Source: Porodaedalea pini (Eukaryota > Basidiomycota > Agaricomycetes > Hymenochaetales > Hymenochaetaceae). Taken from it: DNA of 64,000 nucleotides. Within the stretch, counting starts at the first letter, position 1, and every line of letters starts with the position of its first letter. The stretch is from the NCBI GenBank assembly GCA_002794775.1, contig NBAY01000002.1:186001-250000 (forward strand), in the 5' to 3' direction. The position numbers were made by a program, and so were the translations under genes. The notes under the pieces were generated by a model, which ran no database searches, was not told where the DNA came from, and saw nothing but the letters and a program-made list of their open reading frames with translations. Shown here piece after piece: positions 45,229-57,686 of this stretch.

Positions 45229-48200
45229 CCATCGGGGCGACTGACCGAGAAGAACAAGGGACTTCGAATCCGGACTCGTTAAAATATAACCAACCGTCTG
45301 TACAATACATAAATGCGAACGACGTCGATGGTTTTCCCAAGTACGAAGTCCCCACCAGTGTGAAGGAAAGTGAAGAGTATAAGCAGCTGTTCATGAGAGG
45401 AACTGGCGGACACCAGCTGGACCTTCTCCTGAATGTTGAACACAGCGTGGAAGGTGAAGTGAGGGAGGTGGACGCGCATGCGCTCGTGGATTCGGGATGT
45501 ACGGGATCGTGCATTGACGTAAGATTCGTCGAACAGTATGGGCTGGAGACGAAGTGTTATATCCGGCCCCTTGCGGTACTCAATGCCGACGGCACCCACA
45601 ACAAAGCCGGGTTGATCGAGGAGTACGTCGACGTTGAACTTACGATTGGTCACCATAAGGAACAGATCGTCCTGGCGGTGACCTCACTGGCATTGTCTAA
45701 CATCTTCCTGGGGTACGACTGGCTTCGACGACACAACCCAGAGGTCGACTGGAAGACGGGTACACTTGACTTTACACGCTGCCCGAGTGAATGTGCGATC
45801 GAAAGGAAGCAGGTGGAGGACCTAGGCAAGGTGAAGGAGGAGGTGGAGCAGATGAGGAGGGTGAGTGAGATGCGAATGGACAAGGTGTCCTGGCCCGCAT
45901 ACCTCAACGACTATGCCGACGTTTTCAGCGAAAAAGGTTTTGAGAAGCTGCCAGAACACCGACCCTGGGACCACGTCATCGACTTGAAGCCCGACTTCAA
46001 ACCGAGCGACTGTAAGATCTACCCGCTCACGCCGACTGAGCAGCAGTCACTCAAGGACTTCCTTGATGAAAACCTGAAGTCGGGTCGCATTCGACGGTCG
46101 ATATCGCCCATGGCGTCGCCCTTCTTCTTCATAAAGAAGGCCGACAAATCGCTACGCCCCATCCAGGATTACCGTAAGCTCAATGACGGTACGATCAAGA
46201 ACAAGTATCCCCTCCCTCTCATTGACGAACTCGTCGACAAGGTCAAGAAAGCAAAGTACATCACTAAGCTTGACCTTCGCTGGGGTTACTACAATATCCG
46301 GATCCGCGAAGGTGATGAATGGAAGGCAGCGTTTCGCATGAACATGGGCCTCTTCGAACCAACGGTCATGTTTTTTGGCCTTTGCAACGCGCCGGCCACG
46401 TTCCAGGCCTTTGTCAACCACATCTTTAAGGACCTAATCTACGCGAACTTGATCATCGTGTACCTCGACAACATCCTGATCCTCTCAGAAACCATTGAGG
46501 AGCATATCGACACGTCGAGGCGCGTACTCCAGATCCTCCGAGAAAATGGCCTGTACCTGAAACCGGAGAAGTGCGAGTTTGACGCCAAGGTCGTCAAATA
46601 TCTCGGCCACATCATCGGCAATGGTGAGATCAAGGCTGACCCGGCAAAGACGGAGGCGATTGCGAACTGGCCGGTCCCACGGAACCTCAAGGAGCTGCAA
46701 CAGTTCCTTGGTATGGGAAACTGGCTGAGACGGTTTATTAAGGACTACAGCAAGGTGGTCCGACCGTTGACGTCGTTAACGGGCAAGAAGGACTGGGTAT
46801 GGGAGACCGAACAGCAGGAAGCGTTCGAGGAGCTGAGACGATGTCTCTGCTCACCTCCAGTCCTAGCCATCGCCAATGACGAGGGCCCTTTCTGCGTAGA
46901 AGCGGACTCGTCGAACTTTGCGCTCGGTGGTGTGTTGTTGCAGAAGCAGGAAGGGAAGTGGAGGGTGATCGCCTACAGGTCAGAGGCACTTGAACCGGCG
47001 GAATGAAACTACGAGATCTACGACAAGGAGATGCTCACGATCATTTCGGCGCTCAAGGATTGGCGGCAATACCTCCTTGGCGCTCGCCACAAGATTGAAA
47101 TCTGGTCCGACCACGCCAACCTCACCTACTTCAGGTCGGCGCAGAAGCTGAGCTACCGCCAAGCTCGCTGGCGGACCGAACTTGAAGAATTCGACTTCCA
47201 CCTCGAACACAAGTCGGGCAAGACAATGGGCAAGGCCGACCTGCTATCGCGTATGGCAGGCTATGATCAGGGCAAGGATGACAACGATGGGGTCGTATTC
47301 ATCAAGGACAAGTGGTTGAACCGTGGAGTAGTACAGACATCGCGCGACGAGGTGGTGAAACGAGTGGGTGAAGCGCAGAGGGCGCAGGACGAGTCGGAGA
47401 GGCCGACAGGAATGACAAAGGTCGATGGATTGTGGCACAGGAAGGACAAGGTATACGTGCCATCGTCAATGAAGGAGGCCGTATTACGGGAATGTCACGA
47501 CTCGGTACTGGCTGGACACCCAGGAGCGTCGAAAACGGTGGAACTTGTCCGACGAGACTTCTGGTGGACGTCGATGTTCTCCGACGTCAGAGCGTATGTC
47601 CGAGGGTGTGATCGCTGCCAGCGAACAAAGGCTCTGAGGGCATCGAGGTCGAGGCCACTTCACCCGAACACGGTCCCAGAAGGCCCATGGGAAATTGTCA
47701 CGGTCGACCTCATCGGAGAACTCCTGGACTCCAAGGGACACAACGCAATCTGCGTTTTCGTCGACAGGTTCTCGAAACAGGTGCACGCGATCCCGACGAC
47801 GACAAAGCTGTCGGCGGAAGGCATGGCTCAACTGTACCGCGACCATGTCTTCCGCCTCCACGGCTTGCCGAAGAAGATCATCCATGACCGAGGCACGCAG
47901 TTCGACGCATCGATGATGAAGGAGCTGTACAAACTCCTACACATCGAAGGCAACCCGTCAATGGCGTATCACCCACAGACAGATGGTCAGACGGAACGCG
48001 TTAACCAAGAGCTTGAACAATATCTTAGGCTCTTTGTAAACCATCGACAATCGGACTGGAAGGACTGGCTCCCCCTCGCGGAGTTCGCGTATAATAACCG
48101 CGAGCATTCGGCGACGAAGATGTCTCCTTTCTACACAAACGCAGGACGTCACCCCTTGAGCTTTGACACAACACGAACCTCGTCTGCCAACATGTCAGCG

Positions 48201-48854
48201 GAAGAATTCGCGAAGCACATAAAGGAGACTCATCGGGTTGCGAAGGACAACTTGATCAAAGCGGCGGACGACATGAAACGCTATCATGACCGGACAGCAG
48301 GGATTTCGGTTGAGTACAAGGCTGGGGACAAGGTTTTCCTTGACGGGCAAAACATCAGCACAGACTCGCCAACAAAGAAACTTGCTGACAAATGGTATGG
48401 CCCCTTCGAAATCGTCGACAAGGTGGGAGCAAGCGCGTACAAGCTCAAGCTCCCAAAACGATGGAAAAAGGTCCACCCGGTCTTCAATGAAGCACTGCTA
48501 AAGCCCGCCGTCGAACCGTCCTTCGAGAGCCAAAGACAACCAGCACCGCCGCCACCTGACATCATCAACAACGAGGAGGAGTACGAGATTGAGGAGGTTC
48601 TAGACTCACGTCTGCACCGAGGGAAACTACAATACCTTGTCAAGTGGGTCAGCTACAATGAACCTACTTGGCAGCCTGAGACGGACTTCGGCGAGAACGC
48701 GAAGGAGGCGATCGCTGAGTTCTACCTCAAACATCCCGGTGCACCTCGAAAACTCAACATCCCTCGTCAACGACTCCGTCCGCTCTTCGTCGACACCGAG
48801 CCTGACGACCGCGATCATGGTTGGTCGGGACGCCCAACCTTGAAGGGGGGGTAA
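45183..48854 (+). pseudogene. Element D pol, one in-frame stop
   Basis: Protease (ALVDSGCTGSCID), RT with YLDN at the catalytic box (Asn codon 46470-46472), RNase H, then TGA at 47004-47006 where C has CGA, followed by the remaining RNase H, integrase HHCC and DDE, GPY/F and chromodomain up to TAA 48852-48854 against the LTR. The protease and integrase parts resemble element A, the RT part B/C. Confidence 0.9.
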
Positions 48855-49267
48855 TGTTAGAACCTGAACTTTCACCTTTTCCTTTATTTTCCCTTTTACC
48901 ATTTCCTTTATTATATTCGTCCTTTTCATTATATTTACCCATCTTACACAATCATTCCCACACTGCCTTCATTCGTTCCATTCCCACTCGTTAGGTAATG
49001 TTAGGTAATATAGTCTCACGGTCGTTGCTATATAAGGTCTCAGGAATCGCATGAACTCCTTGTTCTGCTTTTCCTCTTACCTCCGCGACGACCTAGGTGA
49101 GACTCGTCCCCCTTGTATTAGTTTAGACTTGTATTAATCCTCTTACCTCCGCGACGACCTAGCCTGAGTAAGCGTGTCCCGAGTCTACGCTCGAGTATAG
49201 CACGTCCCAGACGACAGTCAGCCGAGGCCTGCCCAGTCCGAGTCGTCTCCCGGACTCCCGCCTAACA
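48855..49267 (+). repeat. Element D 3' LTR
   Basis: 413 bp. Apart from the 24-bp deletion in its mate I see only one substitution between the two LTRs. Confidence 0.92.
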
Positions 49268-49859
49268 ATACTATCCGGCAGGTTCTGTGGCCATGATATG
49301 TTTGGTTTGCACACTGAGCCTGCTTTCCAGTTGGTCCCTTGCGATATGCATCCATAAAGCATGCGGATTGATCAGCACTCACAGATTGTTTTTTCTTGCT
49401 CAGGTTCTGTATCCTGGCTTTGATTGTTTTGGAATGATATCCCATTGCTTGTCTTGTACATAGTGGGAGAGGGGAGATGGTGAAGATATGCACATTAGTA
49501 ATAGCTTGTAATTACTATATTAAGCAATTATTTGTCAACTGGGAATAGCCGAGAGCAGCAAAAATTGTCGAGCTGAAATTTTTGAAGTTTGTTAAAATGC
49601 CTTTTGTTGAAAAATAAGGCCTTTGGCATAAAAAGAGTTTTTTCCTTAAATAGACAAACTGAATCTTCATATTTTTGAAAATAAAAAACATACATCTGTA
49701 GCTAACAAGAATGTAAAGAGGACTATGAGGCTCAAATGTGAGTTTGTGCCCGGTAGAAGAGCCAATATCATCGACACCGTGTGCAACCCAATAAGGCAAG
49801 TAGGGTCCTGTCACGGTTGGTCGAGTTTATACTTTCCCTACCTTAGCAGAGATTATAAA

Positions 49860-49870
49860 GTTGTCATCAC
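49860..49870. repeat. Right copy of 11-bp LINE target-site duplication
   Basis: GTTGTCATCAC, identical to 17670-17680, at the junction between transposon sequence and the complex I gene promoter. Confidence 0.75.
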
Positions 49871-49875
49871 GTGCA
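49866..49875. promoter_or_regulatory. E-box decamer ATCACGTGCA upstream of complex I gene
   Basis: A CACGTG core 123-128 bp before the ATG at 49996. The same decamer occurs upstream of the MET1-type gene (51939-51948). It overlaps the LINE target duplication, and the copy on the MRH-gene side lost the half after CAC. Confidence 0.5.
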
Positions 49876-49995
49876 CACAAGACATGAGAAATACATACCC
49901 TTTCTATCGCTCACTTATTGAACGACTTGCGTCGATTGGCTGCGTCAAACACTTCTCGTCATTGTTGTTGCCGTCGTCGCCGACAGCGAACAGCT

Positions 49996-51757
<1,762 letters not shown>

Positions 51758-52054
51758 CGTAGATATACTCTGGCTAGAATGTAAATTATACATGAACGTT
51801 CTTTGGCCAATGAACAAAAATCTTTCTTCTTATGCATATCCTGTATTCTCCTTAGAATGAGGACAGTATACTAACAGACATTCTATTCTCCTGACAAAAC
51901 TCGCATCGTTTCGGTCAGAAAAGAATAGCAGCAAATAGATCACGTGCATGCGATCGACGTTTGGCAAAGATTGCGCGACGTTTTCGTCTTCCTCCCAGCG
52001 GAAATAGAAAACTCACGTTGAAGATGTCTAAGCTTCACACCCTCTTCTACATCG
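51758..52054. promoter_or_regulatory. Intergenic/promoter region of MET1-type gene with E-box
   Basis: About 300 bp, holding ATCACGTGCA at 51939-51948, about 115 bp before the start. CACGTG is the Cbf1 core that controls sulfur assimilation genes in yeasts, which suits a siroheme enzyme. An upstream ATG at 52024 in good context (A at -3) opens an out-of-frame uORF of 33 codons to TAG 52123-52125, overlapping the main start. Confidence 0.5.
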
Positions 52055-53941
52055 ATGACAATGAGCTCGAACGGCTTCGCAGCTCCTCAAAGGGGCGCCT
52101 CGCTCATGCTTGCGTTTCGCGCTAGGCTTACTGTGATCATCGGCTCAAGTCGACTGGCTGCCACTCGAGCGTTCAGCGCTCTCGAAGCCGATTCTACTGT
52201 TGTTGTTTTGTCTAAAGGAGGGTCTAGGATGGCGTGTGAAGAGCTCAGATGGCGTGCAGAGAACAAGGAGCTTGAGATTCTGGACTTTGACGAGCTAGCG
52301 GGACCATCGGAGACAAACTGCGATACGGAGGTCGCAGCCCTCGAGTCTTTCCTCGACAGTCAAGTAGCAGGCTCGGTGTCGCTCGTGTTTGTTACAGACA
52401 CTTTAATCAACTCTAATGCTTCAGTGCGACGCTCAGTATTCTCTGCGACCCAGATGTACCATATTTGTCGGAGACGAAACATACCGGTGAACGTGACGGA
52501 CATGCCTACTTTATGCGATTTCACCGTCTGCGCGACTCATCGATTCTCTGATAGCAAGACTGGAAATTCCACTCCTCTTCAGGTGGCAATTACAACAAAT
52601 GGTCAGGGCTGCAGACTGGCCAGTCGCCTCAAGCGCGAGGTAGTCGCGAAACTCGCGCCGGAAGCGGGAGTCGCGGTGGAGAAAGTTGGGCGTCTGCGGA
52701 GGCTTGCGAAGAGTTCGACTGATGATATCGAAGATGCGGAGAACGAGCTGAATGAGGAGATGACGGTGTCATCTCCCAACAGGCCCGTCGAGCAGCGTTC
52801 GGCAGCGAGTCTGGAGTCCGAGGAGAGCGAGATGCAGCGTACGAGGAGGCGGATGAAATGGGTCGCTCAGATCAGTGAATACTGGTCCTTGTCACAATTG
52901 GCGGGACTAACAGATGTTGAAATGTCGAGATTATTAGCTGGCGACCTTTCGTCTCCGGGACCGACGACTCCGGCTGCCCCATCTAAAATTAGTCCTTCAC
53001 CTTCCCAGCACGACCTCCTTCTCTCTCTTCCACCTACAAAGGAAGGCCGAGTACTGCTCGTCGGCTCCGGTCCAGGACACCCATCTCTTCTCACACTTGC
53101 TGCGCATGATGCACTAACACGCACAGCCGACCTCGTCCTGACCGACAAGCTCGTGCCCGCAGGAGTGCTAGCGCTCATCCCCTCACACGTCGAAGTGCGC
53201 GTCGCGCGCAAGTTTCCAGGCAACGCAGACGGTGCGCAGCAGGAGTTGATGGAGATGGCACTTGCAGGCGCGCGAGCGGGGCGCACAGTTGTGCGCCTCA
53301 AGCAAGGCGACCCTGCGCTGTACGGGCGCGTCGGCGAGGAGCTGCTCTTCCTGCGTACACACGGTGTGCACGCGCTGATCGTACCCGGCATATCGTCTGC
53401 GCTCGCTGCACCGCTGCTAGCACAGATCCCGGTGACGCAGCGCGGGGCGTCGGACTCGTTGGCGGTGTGTACGGGCGTAGGTCGCGGCGGGGCAAAGGGA
53501 CGTCTGCCTGGATATGAGCGTGCGCGTACTGTCGTCCTGCTTATGGGAATGGCAAGGCTCGAAGGCCTGGTGAATGCGCTCCTTGCCGGGGATGGGTCTT
53601 CGTCTTCAGCACCGTACCCGCCGAACGTTCCAGTCGCCATAATTGAGCGCGCATCGATGCCGGACCAGCGCGTTATCACCGCTTCGCTCTGTGATATCGT
53701 TGCAGCGCTGGAAAGTGTTGGCGAGCAGCGGCCACCAGGCTTGCTTGTCGTTGGCTGGGCGGTACTTTCATTGTGGGGGCAGGGCGACATGACCGTGCTA
53801 GATGAGCATAAGGATGACGCAGAACTGGAGCTGCGAGACAAAGAACGGATAGATAGATGGTTGGAGGGGCGACGCTGGCGTGTGAGTGAAGGCCTTGATC
53901 GGATGTGGGATATATTCAAGGTGCCGAGCCATGAAGCTTGA
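52055..53941 (+). CDS. MET1: Uroporphyrinogen-III C-methyltransferase, MET1-type (siroheme synthesis)
   Basis: A single exon of 628 codons; ATG 52055, or ATG 52061 with better context. The N-terminal third is a Rossmann-like precorrin-2 dehydrogenase-type domain (LTVIIGSSRLAATRAFSAL, SLVFVTDT). The C-terminal part is the SAM-dependent SUMT domain: GRVLLVGSGPGHPSLLTLAA, VVRLKQGDPALYGRVGEEL, VPGISSALAAPLLAQIPVTQRG, VLLMGMARL and PVAIIERASMPDQR. It methylates uroporphyrinogen III to precorrin-2 for siroheme, the cofactor of sulfite and nitrite reductases. The Rossmann motif GSSRLAA departs from GGG-x-VA, so dehydrogenase activity of this half is uncertain. Ends in TGA 53939-53941. Confidence 0.92.
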   Translation: MTMSSNGFAAPQRGASLMLAFRARLTVIIGSSRLAATRAFSALEADSTVVVLSKGGSRMACEELRWRAENKELEILDFDELAGPSETNCDTEVAALESFLDSQVAGSVSLVFVTDTLINSNASVRRSVFSATQMYHICRRRNIPVNVTDMPTLCDFTVCATHRFSDSKTGNSTPLQVAITTNGQGCRLASRLKREVVAKLAPEAGVAVEKVGRLRRLAKSSTDDIEDAENELNEEMTVSSPNRPVEQRSAASLESEESEMQRTRRRMKWVAQISEYWSLSQLAGLTDVEMSRLLAGDLSSPGPTTPAAPSKISPSPSQHDLLLSLPPTKEGRVLLVGSGPGHPSLLTLAAHDALTRTADLVLTDKLVPAGVLALIPSHVEVRVARKFPGNADGAQQELMEMALAGARAGRTVVRLKQGDPALYGRVGEELLFLRTHGVHALIVPGISSALAAPLLAQIPVTQRGASDSLAVCTGVGRGGAKGRLPGYERARTVVLLMGMARLEGLVNALLAGDGSSSSAPYPPNVPVAIIERASMPDQRVITASLCDIVAALESVGEQRPPGLLVVGWAVLSLWGQGDMTVLDEHKDDAELELRDKERIDRWLEGRRWRVSEGLDRMWDIFKVPSHEA

Positions 53942-54114
53942 CCTTCTCTTTCATGACAGATATATGGCCTTTCTACCTTCTTACTTTCCGTAGATCTATA
54001 ACATTCTTCAAGCATCTATCGATTTACCCCCGTACAAGGAAGTTTCACTACATTTTATTACAACACTTCAAAGCCGACAATCGCCAATAATCCAGCATCC
54101 TCGCAATTTCCTGC

Positions 54115-55929
54115 TCAGTACATAGCCCTGAACGTCGTGTCCAACGGCGGCCGACCATACATCGACTCGGCCGTGGGCTTGTTCTCCAATATCTTCTCGA
54201 TGCGGTCGAGAATCTCGGGCGTGAGCTTCGGGATGACCTCGATCGCCTTGAGGTTGTCGACGACCTGCTCGGGGCGAGTAGCACCGAGGATGACCGTGCT
54301 CGTGTTAGACTGCTTTGCAACCCAGGCGAGCGCGAGGTGTGCGAGCTTGCAGTTCAGCTCTGTGTAAGGAGACAAGCCAACCAGGTTAAGTAAGCTTGTA
54401 ATGAACAAGAAAGCAAAGAAGAAGGGTAAGAGCCCACGTACCTTTCTCAGCAATCTCCGACAACTGGTCGATCTTCGCGAACTTTTTCTTGCCCTCCTCC
54501 TTGCTGAAACTCCCGATCGTGTCCTTGAAGAAGTCGCTGTGCATGGCGAAACGTGAACCCTCTGGGATGTTGCCGCTGTTGTACTGAGTTTCGAATTTGT
54601 TTAGATTATCGATATTATCGAGAAGAGAGAAACGTTAGACGTACCTTCCCTGTGAGCAAGCCGCTCGCGAGCGCAGACCAGACAGTCGTGCCGATGCCGT
54701 ACTTGGCGTAGATCGCACTTGGGGAGGAAGGGCAGAATAAGAACAAGATGTCAAGAGATTGAGACGGAGATGACATTACTCACGCATATTCTCCCTCGGG
54801 ACGTTCACGGTGGAACATGCTGCGTTCATTCCAGTTAGCTCATATGATGACTTTCAAAAAAGACACAGACATACTGGTGTTGACATTGCTCGGCGACAGG
54901 TGGAATGAGGTTGAGTTTGTCTGCGACATCTGATAAAGTGAATGCGATTTTAGACCCTTCTTAAACTAGAAGAGTTGCAATGAGAGCGTACGGTACGCCT
55001 CCTCGATCTCGCGCGCAGTCCACTCCGATGTCCCCCAATAAAATGCCTGTTAAAGAACCTCCGTCAGCTGCTTATTCTTCTCCCGCTCTTCCTCCAAAAT
55101 CCAAAATCCAAAAAGCTTACTCACCCAACCTTGATCGATGACGTAGTTGAACGCACGAACGACCTCTTCCATGGGAACTGAGATTAAGTATAGCAGGAGA
55201 GACAGATGGCGCAGAATTTAGTTCTATTGTCGAGAAAAAGGAACGGGAGCAATTTATTCCACGCACCTGATCTGTCTGGACGGTGCGCGAAAATGATGTC
55301 GACGTAGTCCATCTGGAGGCGCGCGAGTGAGGCTTGTGTGCCCTCGATGATGCTACACGAAATCAAACATAATTCAATAAGCGCGTTGAGGCAGCTTATA
55401 TTCTCGAGGTATATGTACTCACTGCTTGCGCGAGAGACCACCTGCATTTGGGCTGTCTCCTATGCCCCAGAAGAGCTTCGTCGAGATGACAAGTTCTGAG
55501 CGCTTGAGTCCAAGCTCCTTAATTACTCGACCCCTAATGTAATAAGACCATGAGTTCCGGCTTGATAATTGAAGTGGAGTATCGAGATCCGCACATTTCC
55601 TCTTCGGACTTTCCCTTCTCATACCCTTCAGCGGTATCGAACATGTTGATACCGTTCTCAAAAGCGGTCCTGATAATGTCCTATATGCACACATGAATCA
55701 GTACATTTTAAAGATTTTATTCTGATCTGGATTATGGATTGTACCTTGACAGGATCGCCTTTGACCGTTCCGCCGAGTGTAAGCCCTTTCGTTCGCATTG
55801 TTGACATGAGCGAACGTGTGTCGGAACCGCCAAAAGATTGAACTCACATCCACCGAGCGAAAAGACAGGTACACGCAGACCACTGGGTCCAAGGCGACGG
55901 AAAGGCATGCCCTTCGGATCGTACTGCAT
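54115..55929 (-). CDS. Aldo-keto reductase, Kv-channel beta-subunit type (AKR6-like), copy 1
   Basis: About ten short exons from ATG 55929 to TGA 54117-54115. Conserved blocks in order: [148 protein letters not shown], and LAWVAKQSNTSTVILGATRPEQVVDNLKA. The catalytic Asp, Tyr, Lys and His of the AKR tetrad are present, with the C-terminal NADP(H)-binding part. Family members reduce aldehydes and ketones in the cytosol; a role with a potassium channel is not shown. A minus-strand TATATAAG lies at 56014-56021. Confidence 0.93.
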
Positions 55930-56282
55930 AGCTGTTTGTGATTCAACTCTAGTGTGAGTAGAAGATAGGAAGAGAGTCGGGGGTTCTGGTTGCACAGGAA
56001 GAACACACCCCCGCTTATATAGGGGGGATTTTTCATGGGTTTCCAGCTATACATAGCTGCTTGGTAAGTGAGATACCAGGAGAAGGTGGGAGAAACGTCG
56101 TGCCGAGTGTATGCATTTCGACTACTATTAGAACGGTTTTTTTCGGACTACTGTAACAGTGTAAGTACATGATCGACGTTCTCGTTACTTTCTCACACAT
56201 GACTACCACTGGTTAGTTCAAGTAATACTAGTATACTATTCAAATCAGACATTTGCAGTATTTTCTGCGTCTCTTCTTCGAG

Positions 56283-57492
56283 ATGTCCTTCGTAAGATCT
56301 GTATGTGCCGCCATGGAACGCATCGCGCCTCTGCGGCTTGCAGAATCCTGGGATAACGTCCGTGAGCTCCTTTGGAATACTCTAGACAACCGAGCTAATT
56401 TTGGCCTCTGCTATACAGGTTGGGCTTTTACTAGGTCCGCAACATCGTTCAAAATAGAAATCAGTCGTTCTAGTTATTGATATTATCTTCATTGAAAAGA
56501 GGCGCCGCCAGTTTACTCTAACAAGAAGATCCTATTGACGATAGAGTGCGATTCAATCCATGTCCATACTCTGTTTCGCAAACATCATAACATGTCATGT
56601 ACGCAGTATAACGCCCACCGTCGCCCGCGAAGCCATCGCCTCCTCCACAAGCCTTATCATTGCCTACCACCCGCCAATCTTCCGACCGCTCTCTTCCCTT
56701 ACCCTCACGAACCCGCTACAGCGCTCTCTCCTCCAGCTCGCGCAGGCGGGGGTCAGCGTATACGTACCGCATACGTCCCTCGACTCTGTTCAGGGAGGCG
56801 TAAACGATTGGCTAGCGCGTGCGTTCCTCGGTCCGGAGGCGACAGAGGCTGACCTGGATCTGAACATGAGGTATCTGAAAGATAAGAATGATGAGCGTGG
56901 CGGGGCGGGCCGCTTCGTTACGCTTGCAGACCCCGGTCTGCCGATCCCTGAAATCGTAGAAAGGGTGAAACGTCACTTGGATATGAAAGGCCAAGGTAAA
57001 TTCGCCTCATGCACAAAACCTGCATAAAGGCAAACCTCATATTCATTGTTTATATAGTGCAGCTGTCTACCCCATACGAAAATGAGCGGAACATCAAGAC
57101 CATTGCCATCTGCGCCGGATCCGGCGGTTCCATGTTTGAAAACGTCGAAGCCGACTTGTATTTCACCGGCGAGATGCAACACGTGCGTTGTTGTGCGCCA
57201 CTCCATTTATCTTCATCTTGAGATTTATCTTCTTTCCCAGCACGAGGTCCTTGCTGCGAGAGCGATGAATCGCTATGTTCTACTCTGTACGTCCATCTTT
57301 GTTTCCGGAACAGACTTCAGTTCTAATGCGGACTACTGACTCCCTCTGTCAGGCGGACACACGAACACCGAACGTGGATACCTCAGCATTCTGAAAAGAA
57401 AGCTCCTTGCAGAGCAGGCCGTGGACCAAGCACTCTCTGGTGTAGACATCAAAATCAGCGAACGGGATGAACACCCGCTCGTCGGTCTTTAA
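56283..57492 (+). CDS. NIF3/DUF34 family protein
   Basis: Seven or so exons from ATG 56283, with an in-frame ATG further up at 56253. Blocks: APLRLAESWDNVGLLLE, KKILLTIDITPTVAREAIA, LIIAYHPPIFRPLSSLT, VSVYVPHTSLDSVQGGVNDWLA, IKTIAICAGSGGSMFENVEADLYFTGEMQHHEVLAA and GHTNTERGYLSILKRKLL. The His of YHPP, the His/Asp of PHTSLD and the His and Glu of GHTNTER are the dinuclear metal ligands of the family. NIF3-like proteins are near universal; a GTP cyclohydrolase I type 2 label is used for some, but the true reaction is unsettled. First exon donor is GTCCGT at 56359. It ends convergent with the coatomer gene, 194 bp away. Confidence 0.9.
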
Positions 57493-57686
57493 TCACACTA
57501 TGTATCACATCCGATGGCCAGCATAACGCCTTGGAAAGAATGTACACTTTGTGAAGAAACAGCGATATACGAACATGAGAACGAAAAGACAGGCAAGTGA
57601 GTACGAGTCCGGCGACCTCAAGTTTACAGTGGTATAGGTGCCTTGTTCTCTTTTTGTGCTGAGCAACGACGAATCAAATGTCTTTA

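Larger units (their letters stand above)
43044..49267 (+). mobile_element. Element D: chromovirus LTR retrotransposon, plus strand, mosaic
   Basis: 6224 bp with LTRs 43044-43432 and 48855-49267 and target duplication ATACT (43039-43043, 49268-49272), inserted inside the MITE-like element. The LTRs are of the B/C type and almost identical apart from a 24-bp deletion in the left one. Internal segments alternate between B/C-like and A-like sequence. Gag and pol contain CGA-to-TGA stops and the RT box is YLDN. Confidence 0.92.
42840..49843. mobile_element. Non-autonomous DNA transposon (MITE-like) with 29-bp TIRs, split by element D
   Basis: AGGTAGGGAAAGTATAAACT and the nine following bases (42840-42868) recur as a perfect inverted repeat at 49815-49843. 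Both ends are flanked by TA (42838-42839, 49844-49845), the Tc1/mariner target. Without element D the unit is about 775 bp. It holds no transposase-like frame. It lies in the 3' region of the LINE. Confidence 0.78.
17681..49859 (+). mobile_element. Tad-like LINE (non-LTR retrotransposon), interrupted by later insertions
   Basis: The LINE parts are 17681-22394, 41287-42837 and 49846-49859, about 6.3 kb when the inserted elements are ignored. The order is a 72-nt leader, ORF1 with zinc knuckles, ORF2 with APE-type endonuclease, reverse transcriptase, RNase H and a C-terminal CCHC-like knuckle, then a short 3' region. EN-RT-RNH order and a triple-knuckle ORF1 fit the fungal Tad1-like group. It is bounded by an 11-bp direct repeat. 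ORF1 and ORF2 carry TGA stops, ORF2 is frameshifted and is split by element A, so the LINE is dead. It is the oldest layer of the nest. Confidence 0.85.

Noticed and set aside
49515..49814. 99-codon minus-strand frame inside the MITE-like unit
   Set aside because: No transposase motif or other recognisable feature, AT-rich, likely chance.
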